From NCBI RefSeq assembly GCF_030248535.1, contig NZ_JAHGAJ010000016.1, forward strand, positions 1 through 64,000: DNA of 64,000 nucleotides, in the 5' to 3' direction. Made by a program: the position numbers and the translations under genes. This DNA comes from Vibrio sp. D404a. Its GTDB lineage: Bacteria > Pseudomonadota > Gammaproteobacteria > Enterobacterales > Vibrionaceae. Below the pieces are notes generated by a model. The model did not search any database. It saw nothing but the letters and a program-made list of their open reading frames with translations, and was not told the DNA's origin. This document shows positions 37,029 through 45,699 of this stretch, in pieces (position 1 is the first letter of the stretch; each line of letters starts with the position of its first letter).

Positions 37029-37850
37029 TTACTTCGTTTGTTGTGGTAGTTCATCTTTGTAGTGACCGCGCTTGTAAGCCCAAACCACCATAAGAACACC
37101 GATGATAACCATTGGCAGAGATAGGATTTGACCCATAGAGATAAATCCACCAAACAGACCTAGGTGAGCATCCGGTTCGCGCACGTATTCTACTAGGAAA
37201 CGGAAGCTTCCGTAACCCGCAAGGAACAAACCAGAAACCGAACCGAGTGGACGTGGCTTCTTGATAAACCAGTTCAAGATGAAGAATAGAACAATACCTT
37301 CCAGCGCCATCTCGTACAGTTGAGACGGGTGACGTGGCAGAGGACCGCCATTAGGGAATACCACAGCCCAAGGCACATCAGTCACGCGGCCCCATAGCTC
37401 ACTGTTCATGAAGTTACCTAGACGTCCCATACCTAAACCAAACGGTACGAGTGGTGCGATCATATCGGCGACACCGAAGAAGGTGCGACCGTTCTTTTTC
37501 GCATACCAGAACATCGCGGTGATAACACCCAACAGACCGCCGTGGAAGGACATACCGCCCGTCCATACTTTAAATAGATACAGAGGGTCAGCTAAGAAAA
37601 GATCGAAGTTGTAAAACAGCACGTAACCGACACGGCCGCCGACAACCACACCCAAGAAACCAGCAAACAATAAATCTGAAACTTGCTCACGAGTCCAGCC
37701 GCTGTTTGGTTGGTCTGCACGACGATTTGCCAGCCACATCGCAAAGACAAAACCGACAAGGTACATTAAGCCATACCAACGAACAGAAATTGGCCCTAGT
37801 TCAATCAGAACAGGATCGATATTTGGGAATTCGATAAAACCCTGAGACAT
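37029..37850 (-). CDS. lgt: Prolipoprotein diacylglyceryl transferase
   Basis: 273 residues (E. coli 291) with about seven membrane helices. It transfers diacylglycerol to the lipobox Cys, the first step of lipoprotein maturation. [16 protein letters not shown] is the Lgt signature; HGGLLGV and [11 protein letters not shown] are also conserved. Its substrates in this window may include the DUF2799 protein and the lipobox-bearing DsbC. Confidence 0.96.
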   Translation of the reverse strand: MSQGFIEFPNIDPVLIELGPISVRWYGLMYLVGFVFAMWLANRRADQPNSGWTREQVSDLLFAGFLGVVVGGRVGYVLFYNFDLFLADPLYLFKVWTGGMSFHGGLLGVITAMFWYAKKNGRTFFGVADMIAPLVPFGLGMGRLGNFMNSELWGRVTDVPWAVVFPNGGPLPRHPSQLYEMALEGIVLFFILNWFIKKPRPLGSVSGLFLAGYGSFRFLVEYVREPDAHLGLFGGFISMGQILSLPMVIIGVLMVVWAYKRGHYKDELPQQTK

Positions 37851-37904
37851 ATTTAGCTCTCTATTTATTATAAAAAGAATTAGCCAACGGCTAAGAGGAA
37901 TACA

Positions 37905-38696
37905 CTACAGCAGCATAGTTGCGGCTATAAACATTAAAAAGACGGCAAACACTTTCTTTAATACCGGTGTTGGCAGCTGCGTTGCTAACCTGGCCCCAAT
38001 ACGTGTGGTCAGTACCGATGTGCAAGAGATCGCCACCAATGCTGGCAGGTACACATACCCTAAGCTGTATGCTGGAAGCGACTCAACCGATGAGCCATGC
38101 CAAATAAAACCGACCATGCCTGAAATCGCAATCACAAAACCACATACAGAAGACGATCCAACCGCCTTACGCATCTCAACGCCGTGGTGGTTAAGAAAAG
38201 GCACCGACAACGAGCCTCCACCAATCCCAGCCAAACTAGAGATCACGCCAATACCACCACCACACAAGACTGTTTTGGTTGGTGCCGGCATGGTTTTCTG
38301 ACTACGAGAACGAATCGAGAGCAACATCTGCAATGCCAGAAGCAACACTATGATACCAAACACTTTAGGCAGGTATTGAGACGGTATTGAATCAGCAATG
38401 AAAGAGCCCGTGAAGCCACCGACAACAACGCCGGGCATCAACCACTTCACCACGAACATCTCAACATTACCCAGTTTCAGATGATTCAGCGCCGAAGAAC
38501 CTGAGGTCACAATAATGGTCGACAAAGAGGTCGCCAGTGCCATCTGCATCGCAAACTCTTGCGCAATACCTGCCTTAGGCAGCAAGAACAACAATGCGGG
38601 AACCACCAATAATCCACCGCCAATGCCCAATAAGCCAGCCAATACACCAACGACGGCGCCGAGGCCCGCTAGCAAACCAATCAGTTCGTATGACAC
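37905..38696 (-). CDS. TauE/SafE-family permease
   Basis: 263 residues with about eight membrane helices in two similar halves: GLLGIGGGLLVVPALLFLLP near the start and SLAGIGGGSLSVPFL in the middle are the repeated G-I-G-G-G motif. The family exports sulfite, sulfoacetate or other organosulfur compounds, but the substrate cannot be predicted here. It separates ptsP from lgt, which are adjacent in E. coli. The gap to ptsP is 8 bp, so it is likely co-transcribed. Confidence 0.9.
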   Translation of the reverse strand: MSYELIGLLAGLGAVVGVLAGLLGIGGGLLVVPALLFLLPKAGIAQEFAMQMALATSLSTIIVTSGSSALNHLKLGNVEMFVVKWLMPGVVVGGFTGSFIADSIPSQYLPKVFGIIVLLLALQMLLSIRSRSQKTMPAPTKTVLCGGGIGVISSLAGIGGGSLSVPFLNHHGVEMRKAVGSSSVCGFVIAISGMVGFIWHGSSVESLPAYSLGYVYLPALVAISCTSVLTTRIGARLATQLPTPVLKKVFAVFLMFIAATMLL

Positions 38697-38704
38697 GTTT
38701 AATC

Positions 38705-40954
38705 CTATTTTTTGCCCGCTCGAATAAAGCCGGTAAATTCACGCTGTTCGAAATAGGACAGCATCATACTATAGATGTCACTGCCATACGGTTGTGAGAG
38801 CGCATTATTTGCTAAATCTTGTAAATCACTCAATGAGGACTGACGTATCAAATATTTGGTTCTTGCCACGTTCGAGGTGTTCATACTCAAGGTTTGATAA
38901 CCAAGACCAATCAATAGCAGAGCACCCATCGGGTCACCTGCTAACTCACCACAGATACACACCGGCAGTTGAAACTGTTTACAGGTATCGTGGATCTGTT
39001 TAAGCGCCATGATCACTGCGGGGTGCATGGATTCATAGACATCAGAGACTCGAGAATTGTTCCGGTCAACCGCCAATAAATATTGGGTTAAGTCATTGGT
39101 ACCGACAGAAACAAAGTCGACACGGTCTGCTATCAGAGGAAGCAAATAGAGCATAGAAGGCACTTCCAACATAATCCCGATACGCGGCATACGCACGCGA
39201 CTATCCAGTTCATGTACCTCATCGTAGGCTTGCTCTATCAATTGCAAAGCATCATCCAGTTCACGAGCCCCAGAAATCATCGGCAGCAGAATACTGAGAT
39301 TTTGACTACCACAACTGGCGCGCAGCATCGCTCTGAGCTGAATAATAAAAATATCTGGATGGTCGAGGGTGAATCGAATCCCACGCCAGCCCAAAAATGG
39401 GTTGTCCTCTTCTATCGGTAAATAAGGCAAAGCCTTGTCGCCACCGATGTCTAAGGTACGCATCACCACCTGTTTATCTGGGTAGCTTTCGAGTACCGAT
39501 TGGTATTGCTTCACCTGCTCATCTTCCGAAGGAAAGCGTTGCTGAAGCAAGAAAGAGATCTCTGTACGGTAGAGTCCCACCCCATCCACACCTTGGTTCA
39601 GTGCGATATTGGTATCGGCACTCAAACCTGCGTTGAGCAAAATCTCCACTTTCTGATCGTCTTGAGTGGTCGCGGGCAAATGAATATCGCGATTTACCAT
39701 AGAAGAGAGTTCAGTCTCTTCCAGAATCAGCTCTCGATACTCTTTCAGTAAGTTCAGAGCCGGCTCAATAAAGATCTCACCGCTGTAGCCATCGACAATC
39801 ACTTGCTTGCCATTCACATTGGCAAGATTAAGAGTCACCCCCATCACCGATGGAATGCCCAGTGCGCGTGATAAAATCGCCGCGTGAGAGTTAGCTGCAC
39901 CTTCTAGCGAGATCACTGCGAGCAGCTTCTCTTTCGGGATCGATGCTAACACCGATGCGGTCAGCTCTCGCACCACCAATACGATAGGCTTCTCTAAATA
40001 ACGTTGCTCTTGCTCTGAGTTATGGAGGAAATAGAGTAGACGCTGCCCGAGCTCTCGGATGTCTTGCGCCCGCTCACGCAGGTACACATCAGACATGCGC
40101 GCAAAACGATTCGAATAACTCTCAACTACCTGTCTCAATGCCCAGTCCGCTTTGTCGCCCTTCTGAACCTGCGCCTTGAGATCTTTACGCAGCATCGGAT
40201 CATTCAATAAGTGGGTAAACAGGTCGAAAATAGCTAAGGCATCTTTATTGATATCACTATCGAGACGCTTACGCATACGTTTGAAGTCATTCAGTGCGTT
40301 CTCAACGGCGACTGCGAGCAACTCATGCTCACGTTCGATATCAAGTGTTGACGCAGGATAAACATCCGTGAGTTCAGGTTGAGTGTTGTCCCACCACAGC
40401 TCACCAATGGCGACACCAGATGAGGCAGCAATGCCTTTAGTCGAGGGTTGCTCTTGATGCTCCAACAGCCACAGACCTTGCGTTTGAGCATGGGCAACAA
40501 TCACTGCCAGCTGTGCAGAGAGAGTAACGAGAAACGACTCTTCCATTTCACTGAATAAGCGAGGGGATTTCTGCTGAATCACCAATACGCCAAGCACTTG
40601 CTTGCGGTGAATAATAGGGGTACCAAGAAATGAGTGGTAAACATCTTCCCCGAGTTCAGGGAAAAACTTATAAGCAGGATGCGCGGAAGCTTGCGCTAAG
40701 TTAATGGGTTCAGCACTGCGTTTAACCAAGCCGACTAAGCCCTCGTTAAACCCAATATGAATACTGTTCCCTTCAAAAATGAGGCCTTGAGTTGCCATCA
40801 ACTCAAGGCGTTCCATATCATTGTTGGCTAAGTACACAGTGCAACACTCTGTCTGCATCGCGCTGCACGTCTCTTTAACTAAAATATCCAATGCGGTTGA
40901 GACATCTTCAACCCTAGATACGTGTTCAACTATTTCCCTTAGTTGACTGAGCAT
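38705..40954 (-). CDS. ptsP: PTS enzyme I-Ntr
   Basis: 749 residues (E. coli 748). It phosphorylates NPr from phosphoenolpyruvate in the nitrogen-related phosphotransfer chain. An N-terminal GAF domain (about 15-165) senses glutamine/2-oxoglutarate in E. coli. The phosphohistidine is in GAANSHAAILSRALGIPSVM (about 356). The PEP-binding barrel has GVGLYRTEISFL and the catalytic Cys is in VCICGELAGDP. It follows rppH by two bp, the conserved rppH-ptsP pair. Confidence 0.97.
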   Translation of the reverse strand: MLSQLREIVEHVSRVEDVSTALDILVKETCSAMQTECCTVYLANNDMERLELMATQGLIFEGNSIHIGFNEGLVGLVKRSAEPINLAQASAHPAYKFFPELGEDVYHSFLGTPIIHRKQVLGVLVIQQKSPRLFSEMEESFLVTLSAQLAVIVAHAQTQGLWLLEHQEQPSTKGIAASSGVAIGELWWDNTQPELTDVYPASTLDIEREHELLAVAVENALNDFKRMRKRLDSDINKDALAIFDLFTHLLNDPMLRKDLKAQVQKGDKADWALRQVVESYSNRFARMSDVYLRERAQDIRELGQRLLYFLHNSEQEQRYLEKPIVLVVRELTASVLASIPKEKLLAVISLEGAANSHAAILSRALGIPSVMGVTLNLANVNGKQVIVDGYSGEIFIEPALNLLKEYRELILEETELSSMVNRDIHLPATTQDDQKVEILLNAGLSADTNIALNQGVDGVGLYRTEISFLLQQRFPSEDEQVKQYQSVLESYPDKQVVMRTLDIGGDKALPYLPIEEDNPFLGWRGIRFTLDHPDIFIIQLRAMLRASCGSQNLSILLPMISGARELDDALQLIEQAYDEVHELDSRVRMPRIGIMLEVPSMLYLLPLIADRVDFVSVGTNDLTQYLLAVDRNNSRVSDVYESMHPAVIMALKQIHDTCKQFQLPVCICGELAGDPMGALLLIGLGYQTLSMNTSNVARTKYLIRQSSLSDLQDLANNALSQPYGSDIYSMMLSYFEQREFTGFIRAGKK

Positions 40955-40956
40955 GC

Positions 40957-41475
40957 TTAACCTCTACGCTGTTTGCGTTTTCCTTTTATTTTTCGCTCTT
41001 TAAATGGCATAGCTAAAGAAGCGAACTCTTTCATTGCACGACGATAAACATCTCGCTTGAAAGAAACAACTTGTCGAACTGGGTACCAGTAACTTACCCA
41101 ACGCCAACCATCAAACTCAGGTGTACTTCCGCGCTGCATGTTAATACGCGATTCATCGCAGTCTAAACGCAGAAGAAACCACTTCTGTTTTTGTCCAATA
41201 CAGACAGGTTTTGAATCCCATCGAACTAGTCGTTTGGGTAGCTTATAGCGTAACCAATGACGACTTGTCGCGACGATCTTTACATCCTTTTTGGTAAGGC
41301 CAACCTCTTCATATAACTCACGGTACATTGCCTGTTCCGGAGTTTCACCTTCATCGATTCCCCCTTGAGGGAACTGCCATGAATGTTGCCCGTATCGTTT
41401 AGCCCAGAAGACCTGACCATGGTTGTTACAGATTACAATACCAACGTTTAATCGGTAACCATCGCCATCTATCAC
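40957..41475 (-). CDS. rppH: RNA pyrophosphohydrolase
   Basis: A GTG start at 41475 gives [15 protein letters not shown], matching the known MIDDDGYRPNVG start, and 172 residues (E. coli 176). AGAGG precedes it. An upstream in-frame ATG would add 21 non-homologous residues. RppH removes pyrophosphate from mRNA 5' ends and triggers RNase E decay. The Nudix box begins [20 protein letters not shown]. The [13 protein letters not shown] and FKRDVYRR segments are conserved; the tail is very basic. Confidence 0.95.
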   Translation of the reverse strand: MIDGDGYRLNVGIVICNNHGQVFWAKRYGQHSWQFPQGGIDEGETPEQAMYRELYEEVGLTKKDVKIVATSRHWLRYKLPKRLVRWDSKPVCIGQKQKWFLLRLDCDESRINMQRGSTPEFDGWRWVSYWYPVRQVVSFKRDVYRRAMKEFASLAMPFKERKIKGKRKQRRG

Positions 41476-41511
41476 TGGCCAACCTCTATTTAAATTTTTA
41501 ATTGCACTGAT

Positions 41512-42036
41512 TTTTCCACATATCCCCAAGCGGAGCAAACTTCGTGACGTGATTAGGGCGATATTTATGAATAATTTCTTAAAACTGGATAACTTTTGCT
41601 CATAAAATAGTTACCCACACAATAGTGAGACATAGACCACATTTATTCACCTTTTCTGTGAATAACTATGTGCAGAATTCACCGCAAACGTTTTATTTAA
41701 TCCATACTTTCATCAACAGACAAAATAAACAATCTAACCAACTTAAAAATAAACATTTAAAATCAATACTTTAAAATAAAATCTATATAGAAATATAATT
41801 CTTATTTTGGAATGATCTTTTCAAAACTCAACATGGTTAAAGATCAACCAGCCTTAGCTTTATCCACACTCAACATCAAAAGATTCATTTTGAACGCCAT
41901 TTGGCAAGTATTTTATCCCCTTAAAACCCCTGTTTATTTATCCATTATTTTGTTTTTATGGAATTTTTAGCCCTCACCCTGTGGATAACCATAGGATTGA
42001 TCCCTAAATCGCCACTGTGATCATTTATTAACCACA
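41512..42036. promoter_or_regulatory. DnaA-box cluster, candidate DARS2-like site
   Basis: A 614-bp non-coding, AT-rich gap separates rppH and mutH. DnaA boxes (TTWTNCACA): TTTTCCACA 41512-41520 (+), TTATTCACA 41657-41665 (-), TTATCCACA 41860-41868 (+) and 41980-41988 (-). One-mismatch boxes lie at 41611-41619, 41643-41651 and 42028-42036. The boxes at 41643 and 41657 face each other 5 bp apart. AATCAATACTTTA (41761-41773) fits the IHF consensus WATCAA-N4-TTR exactly. In E. coli DARS2, which reloads DnaA with ATP using IHF and Fis, lies between these same genes. Confidence 0.7.
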
Positions 42037-42089
42037 CTGCATTTTCATTTGAATCTGATAAAATTGGCGTTTTACCAACTCGAAGTGTT

Positions 42090-42755
42090 ATGAAACCTGA
42101 ACCACAAACGGAAGCAGAGCTGCTCGAACGAGCTTACGCCATTGCCGGTATGACCTTTCAAGAACTGGCTGATGAAGCAAAGATGACTATGCCCAAGGAT
42201 CTTAAGCGAGATAAGGGCTGGGTTGGACAACTCTTGGAGTGGCATTTAGGAGCGCCAGCAGGCAGTAAACCTGAGCAAGACTTTGCGCACTTAGGCATTG
42301 AGCTCAAAAGCATTCCGATCAGTTATAGTGGTAAGCCATTAGAAACCACCTTTGTGTGTGTAGCTCCTCTGATGGGTGTTCAAGGCCTGACTTGGGAAAC
42401 CAGTCACGTCCGCAATAAACTCTCTAAAGTGCTATGGATCCCTGTAGAGGGCGAGCGCGAGATCCCGCTGGCAGATCGTCACGTAGGGTCACCACTGTTG
42501 TGGACGCCAAGTGAAGAGGAAGAAGAGATTCTCAAGCGAGATTGGGAAGAACTGATGGAGTTGATCGTTTTAGGTAATGTCGAGCAGATCACGGCACGTC
42601 ATGGTGAAGCATTGCATCTTCGTCCAAAAGCAGCGCACAGCCGAGTGCTAACCGAGGCCTACGGCGCGAGTGGCAAGCCAATAAAAACCAAACCACGCGG
42701 CTTCTACTTAAGAACTCAGTTTACTCATCATTTACTAACAAAACACTACGCTTAA
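42090..42755 (+). CDS. mutH: Methyl-directed mismatch repair endonuclease
   Basis: 221 residues (E. coli 229). It nicks the unmethylated strand at hemimethylated GATC when activated by MutL. The D-x6-E-x-K catalytic motif is in [27 protein letters not shown] precedes it, and [14 protein letters not shown] is the conserved C-terminal region. Its presence implies Dam methylation in this organism, which also matters for the DnaA-box region just upstream. Confidence 0.97.
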   Translation: MKPEPQTEAELLERAYAIAGMTFQELADEAKMTMPKDLKRDKGWVGQLLEWHLGAPAGSKPEQDFAHLGIELKSIPISYSGKPLETTFVCVAPLMGVQGLTWETSHVRNKLSKVLWIPVEGEREIPLADRHVGSPLLWTPSEEEEEILKRDWEELMELIVLGNVEQITARHGEALHLRPKAAHSRVLTEAYGASGKPIKTKPRGFYLRTQFTHHLLTKHYA

Positions 42756-42786
42756 CAGAGAGTTAGTACTACTTACCGACACCAGT

Positions 42787-43098
42787 TTAATGCGGGTTAA
42801 GTGCAAGCTCTATATCGCAATAGCGCTGGCTTGGCTCGCTGCCAAATTCGTCATACGTGTTGTGGAGGCGTAAATAGGCCTTATCAAAACCAAGCCTGAG
42901 TAATTCCTCTTTGACTTGATCGAGTGAACCAAAATGTACGGGCTCACCGCCTTGCTTCACTGGCTCTAATTTATGCTTATATTCCACTGCTAATAGATAC
43001 TCTGGGATATCGGAACAACCAATAACATACACTTTGGGTGTTCGATAAGAGTCTTTGTGATCGCCATGCAACCACATATCTAGTTGATGCTTTTGCAT
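42787..43098 (-). CDS. DUF6482-type small protein
   Basis: 103 residues, cytoplasmic, no membrane segment. It starts MQKHQLDMWLHGDHKDSY and has VYVIGCSDIPEYLLAVEY and LRLHNTYDEFGS, features I associate with DUF6482. Function unknown. It converges on mutH with a 31-bp gap. AGGTGGGG precedes the start on its own strand. Confidence 0.7.
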   Translation of the reverse strand: MQKHQLDMWLHGDHKDSYRTPKVYVIGCSDIPEYLLAVEYKHKLEPVKQGGEPVHFGSLDQVKEELLRLGFDKAYLRLHNTYDEFGSEPSQRYCDIELALNPH

Positions 43099-43170
43099 AC
43101 CCCACCTCCATCAATATCTTTAGCTTAGTAGAACTGCTTTTGTTTGCTAAATAACCTCACGAAAAATATG

Positions 43171-43197
43171 AAAAAAGAAGCATAAAGCTTCTCTTTT
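43171..43197 (-). terminator. Terminator of the DUF1127 transcript
   Basis: On the minus strand AGAAGC and GCTTCT form a stem with a 5-nt loop followed by six T. It lies 93 bp beyond the stop codon of the gene at 43290. Confidence 0.8.
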
Positions 43198-43289
43198 CAT
43201 CGGTGCTGATTCAGAGGAGAGCCTCCGACGCCATAACCAGCACCTATTTCTTTATCCTAGGGAGTGACAGGTGCCATCACTCCCTCGGA
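43198..43289 (-). ncRNA. Structured 3' UTR, possible sRNA
   Basis: Between the DUF1127 stop and its terminator lie two hairpins: GGGAGTGA with TCACTCCC (43260-43284) and an outer GGTGCTG/CAGCACC stem (43202-43244). Together with the Rho-independent terminator at 43171-43197 this has the form of a 3'UTR-derived Hfq-type sRNA. No match to a known vibrio sRNA is recognised. Confidence 0.35.
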
Positions 43290-43541
43290 TTACGTCAGTA
43301 TTCGCGCACTTAAGACACGACGAAGATGACGAACGCGACGTTCAATAGTGACAGCTTCAGGCTCTGAGAATCCGATTGGTCGTCCATCTGCTTCTAGGCC
43401 GATATCTCTGAGTAAGTGTGTATTCTCCCATGGAAGATCGTAAGCACTACGACGAACTTTCCGTTTCCAAGCTCGCTCTTCATGACGAAGATCGGCGCGA
43501 ATAAGAACTGTGGCTAATTTTAGGTAAACTGAGTGACGCAT
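43290..43541 (-). CDS. DUF1127-like small basic protein
   Basis: 83 residues, very basic (many Arg). The segment ENTHLLRDIGLEADGRPIG is the DUF1127 (YjiS-like) core; some DUF1127 proteins bind RNA in other bacteria. GGAGAA lies 6 bp before the ATG on the minus strand. It follows a small frame at 43649-43771 and may share its transcript. The function in vibrios is unknown. Confidence 0.75.
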   Translation of the reverse strand: MRHSVYLKLATVLIRADLRHEERAWKRKVRRSAYDLPWENTHLLRDIGLEADGRPIGFSEPEAVTIERRVRHLRRVLSARILT

Positions 43542-43648
43542 AATGTATTCTCCAGTAGTGGAATTAAACTGGGGAAAAATAGCGCGAAATAAGAGATAGA
43601 GATGTCTTAGCTGCTATTTTTCCGCAGCCAAGTAAGGATACGGATTAA

Positions 43649-43771
43649 TTAGTTAGATTTATCTTGGGTGTTACGATCGGCCATCACTGATAGTCGTGGC
43701 ATAGCAGCCACCATGTCAGTGCTAGGATCAAACGACGCGCAAATGTGCTGAATAAAATCGAAATGTTTCAT
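43649..43771 (-). CDS. Short unidentified protein (40 residues)
   Basis: The frame starts MKHFDFIQHICASFDPSTDM and ends NTQDKSN. An excellent ribosome site, GGAGGCG, lies 4 bp before the ATG. It sits 107 bp upstream of the DUF1127-like gene on the same strand. There is no signal peptide or membrane segment. I do not recognise a family. The strong ribosome site and placement favour a real gene. Confidence 0.6.
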   Translation of the reverse strand: MKHFDFIQHICASFDPSTDMVAAMPRLSVMADRNTQDKSN

Positions 43772-44088
43772 TTGCGCCTCCAAGCTAAGTAATTAATCCA
43801 ATAGAAGATGTGATTTGAATGCTGATAGGTTTGATGCCAAACCATTGCTTTCACGGTTAAATTCTATCCAAATGAGAACATTATTCAACCACTAATCTAT
43901 TAACATTCTGAAAACAAAGCATTCACCTAAAATATTAGTTGCATATAAGATGAGGCATAAGATATTCACTATGATTATATAAATTTATAGAGCTTATCTC
44001 TGGCCTTAGTCGTTTCCTAAAATAAAAAACCACCGTAACCAAACAAAAAAAGCCACGTAATACGTGGCTTTAGAGCATAACCGGTTGT
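43772..44088. other. AT-rich region with an inverted repeat
   Basis: 317 bp without a gene. GGTTTGATGCCAAACC (43828-43843) is a perfect 6-bp inverted repeat 57 bp upstream of the small gene at 43771 and could be an operator. The vpsR terminator occupies 44045-44071. Nothing else is clear. Confidence 0.4.
44045..44071 (-). terminator. vpsR terminator
   Basis: AAAGCCACGTA and TACGTGGCTTT pair with almost no loop; on the minus strand a T7 tract follows. Confidence 0.9.
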
Positions 44089-45423
44089 TTAAATTAAACC
44101 TTCCGATATCAAACTGTGTTTATTGAGCAGACGATACATGGTTGCCCGTGAAACCCCAAGCTCCTTCGCTGCTAAAGAGACCTGCCCGGCATGTGACTCC
44201 AATACCACGATCAACGCATCACGCTCTGAACGCTCACGAATGCTTTTCAGGCTGCGTTTCTCATCTTGTTGCTTTGGCAGATCAAGATGCTCTTCATCAA
44301 TAATAATGCTATCGGACATCAGAACGACTCGCTTGATTTGGTTCATCAGCTCACGCACATTACCGGGCCAATGGTAACGCGATAATGCACTAGTCGCCGC
44401 CTCAGAGAAGCTCTTAGCCTGCGCATTAAACTCCTTCGAATAATCATGAAGAAAGTGATTCGCCAGAATAGAGATATCACTAACACGCTCTTTTAGGCTC
44501 GGTACATGAATCCGCAGGACATTGATGTAGTGATAAAGCTCCTCATTGAAGTCCCCTTCTATTAAGGCTTTCTCAATATCTGAGGAGTTCGAGGCCAGAA
44601 TACGCACATCAACCGAGCGTAGACCTTTTGAGGTCTCTACCTTGCCGTCTTGCAAGAACTTAAGCAGATTCATCTGCTGATTTCTTGGCATCGCCAAAAT
44701 GTCATTCAGAAGGATTGTGCCACCATCGGCCTCTTCTAACATACACGGGATGTCTTTCGACTTACCTTCTAATCCAAATAACTCGCTCTCGATACGAGAC
44801 TCAGACAGCGCACGGCAGTTCACCGTCAAAAATGGGTGCTTTGCGCGAGACGAGTGCCTATGAATAGAACGTGCTACCGTTTCTTTGCCTGCACCACTGT
44901 CTCCAGAGATCAAGATGCTGACATCGGTTGGACCAATTCGTTTGACCTGATCCCTCAGTCGCTTGACTGCAACGGAATCCCCCAATAAGCCCATATCACT
45001 GTTCAAGCCGTAATTCGGCCACACCTTCTTCTCAAGCTTTAACATGCCTAACTGGTGCCCTATGGTACTCAGTAGCTGTGCATCTGGGATCGGTGTCGTG
45101 AAGAAGTCGATACAGAAGTTAACGATAAACTGGCAGATAGTGTCTGAGCTTAATTGTGATTCACGAATCAGAGCTAACCATCGTACCTGTTTGTTATTAC
45201 TCACTAAATTAGCCACACCATTGAGACTAAACTCATCATGGCTAAGATCAACGATACCAATACAAGGACCTGTTTCCGTAAACAGTGCATCCGCCTTTCG
45301 TAGGTCTGCACACTGGGTGCATTGCCAACCAACTTGTTCTAATACAGATAACCAAGGCTCGTACGCACCACCAACGACGATAAGAGAGCCTGGTAAGGAA
45401 TCCATCTTAAATTGAGTTCCCAT
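44089..45423 (-). CDS. vpsR: VpsR, c-di-GMP-responsive biofilm regulator
   Basis: 444 residues, the same length as V. cholerae VpsR. A receiver-like domain (1-125) has D59 in GIVDLSHDEF. The AAA+ domain has Walker A SGDSGAGKE (about 174), but the GAFTGA loop is replaced by LFGLEGKSKD, and Walker B reads GGTILLNDI instead of the usual LDE. A Fis-type helix-turn-helix ends the protein (VSLAAKELGVSRATMYRLL). VpsR activates vps genes with c-di-GMP and sigma-70 polymerase rather than sigma-54, consistent with the lost GAFTGA. MbaA earlier in the window may set the c-di-GMP it reads. Confidence 0.95.
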   Translation of the reverse strand: MGTQFKMDSLPGSLIVVGGAYEPWLSVLEQVGWQCTQCADLRKADALFTETGPCIGIVDLSHDEFSLNGVANLVSNNKQVRWLALIRESQLSSDTICQFIVNFCIDFFTTPIPDAQLLSTIGHQLGMLKLEKKVWPNYGLNSDMGLLGDSVAVKRLRDQVKRIGPTDVSILISGDSGAGKETVARSIHRHSSRAKHPFLTVNCRALSESRIESELFGLEGKSKDIPCMLEEADGGTILLNDILAMPRNQQMNLLKFLQDGKVETSKGLRSVDVRILASNSSDIEKALIEGDFNEELYHYINVLRIHVPSLKERVSDISILANHFLHDYSKEFNAQAKSFSEAATSALSRYHWPGNVRELMNQIKRVVLMSDSIIIDEEHLDLPKQQDEKRSLKSIRERSERDALIVVLESHAGQVSLAAKELGVSRATMYRLLNKHSLISEGLI

Positions 45424-45536
45424 CCTTCTTCCTTATTCAATTTTCTATTATTTGGCGAGTAAGACTCTGCTGCTCTTCCCTATATATGGGAAATTTATTG
45501 TGCGAGCAAGTTCATAATCACACCAAAGACGTATAG

Positions 45537-45579
45537 TAGTGAGACTATCTAAGATTCTTCGTCTCAATAGTAAGACTAT
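45537..45579. repeat. Paired repeats upstream of vpsR
   Basis: TAGTGAGACTAT (45537-45548) and TAGTAAGACTAT (45568-45579) are 12-bp direct repeats 31 bp apart, three helical turns. TGAGAC and GTCTCA (45540-45545, 45561-45566) form an inverted repeat within the same span. They lie 114-156 bp upstream of vpsR and may be a regulator site. Confidence 0.5.
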
Positions 45580-45644
45580 GTCACAAATAATGATTTTTCG
45601 AACTCAGAGTGCGGTACAGGTAAGGTTTTGATACGTCTAGAAAT

Positions 45645-45672
45645 AAAAAAGCCACCCGAAGGTGGCTTTTTT
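45645..45672 (-). terminator. lysS terminator
   Basis: AAAAAAGCCACC and GGTGGCTTTTTT with a CGAA loop form a strong terminator 28 bp past the lysS stop. Confidence 0.95.
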
Positions 45673-45699
45673 GATTCACGCGAATGCGAAAGCGAAGAG

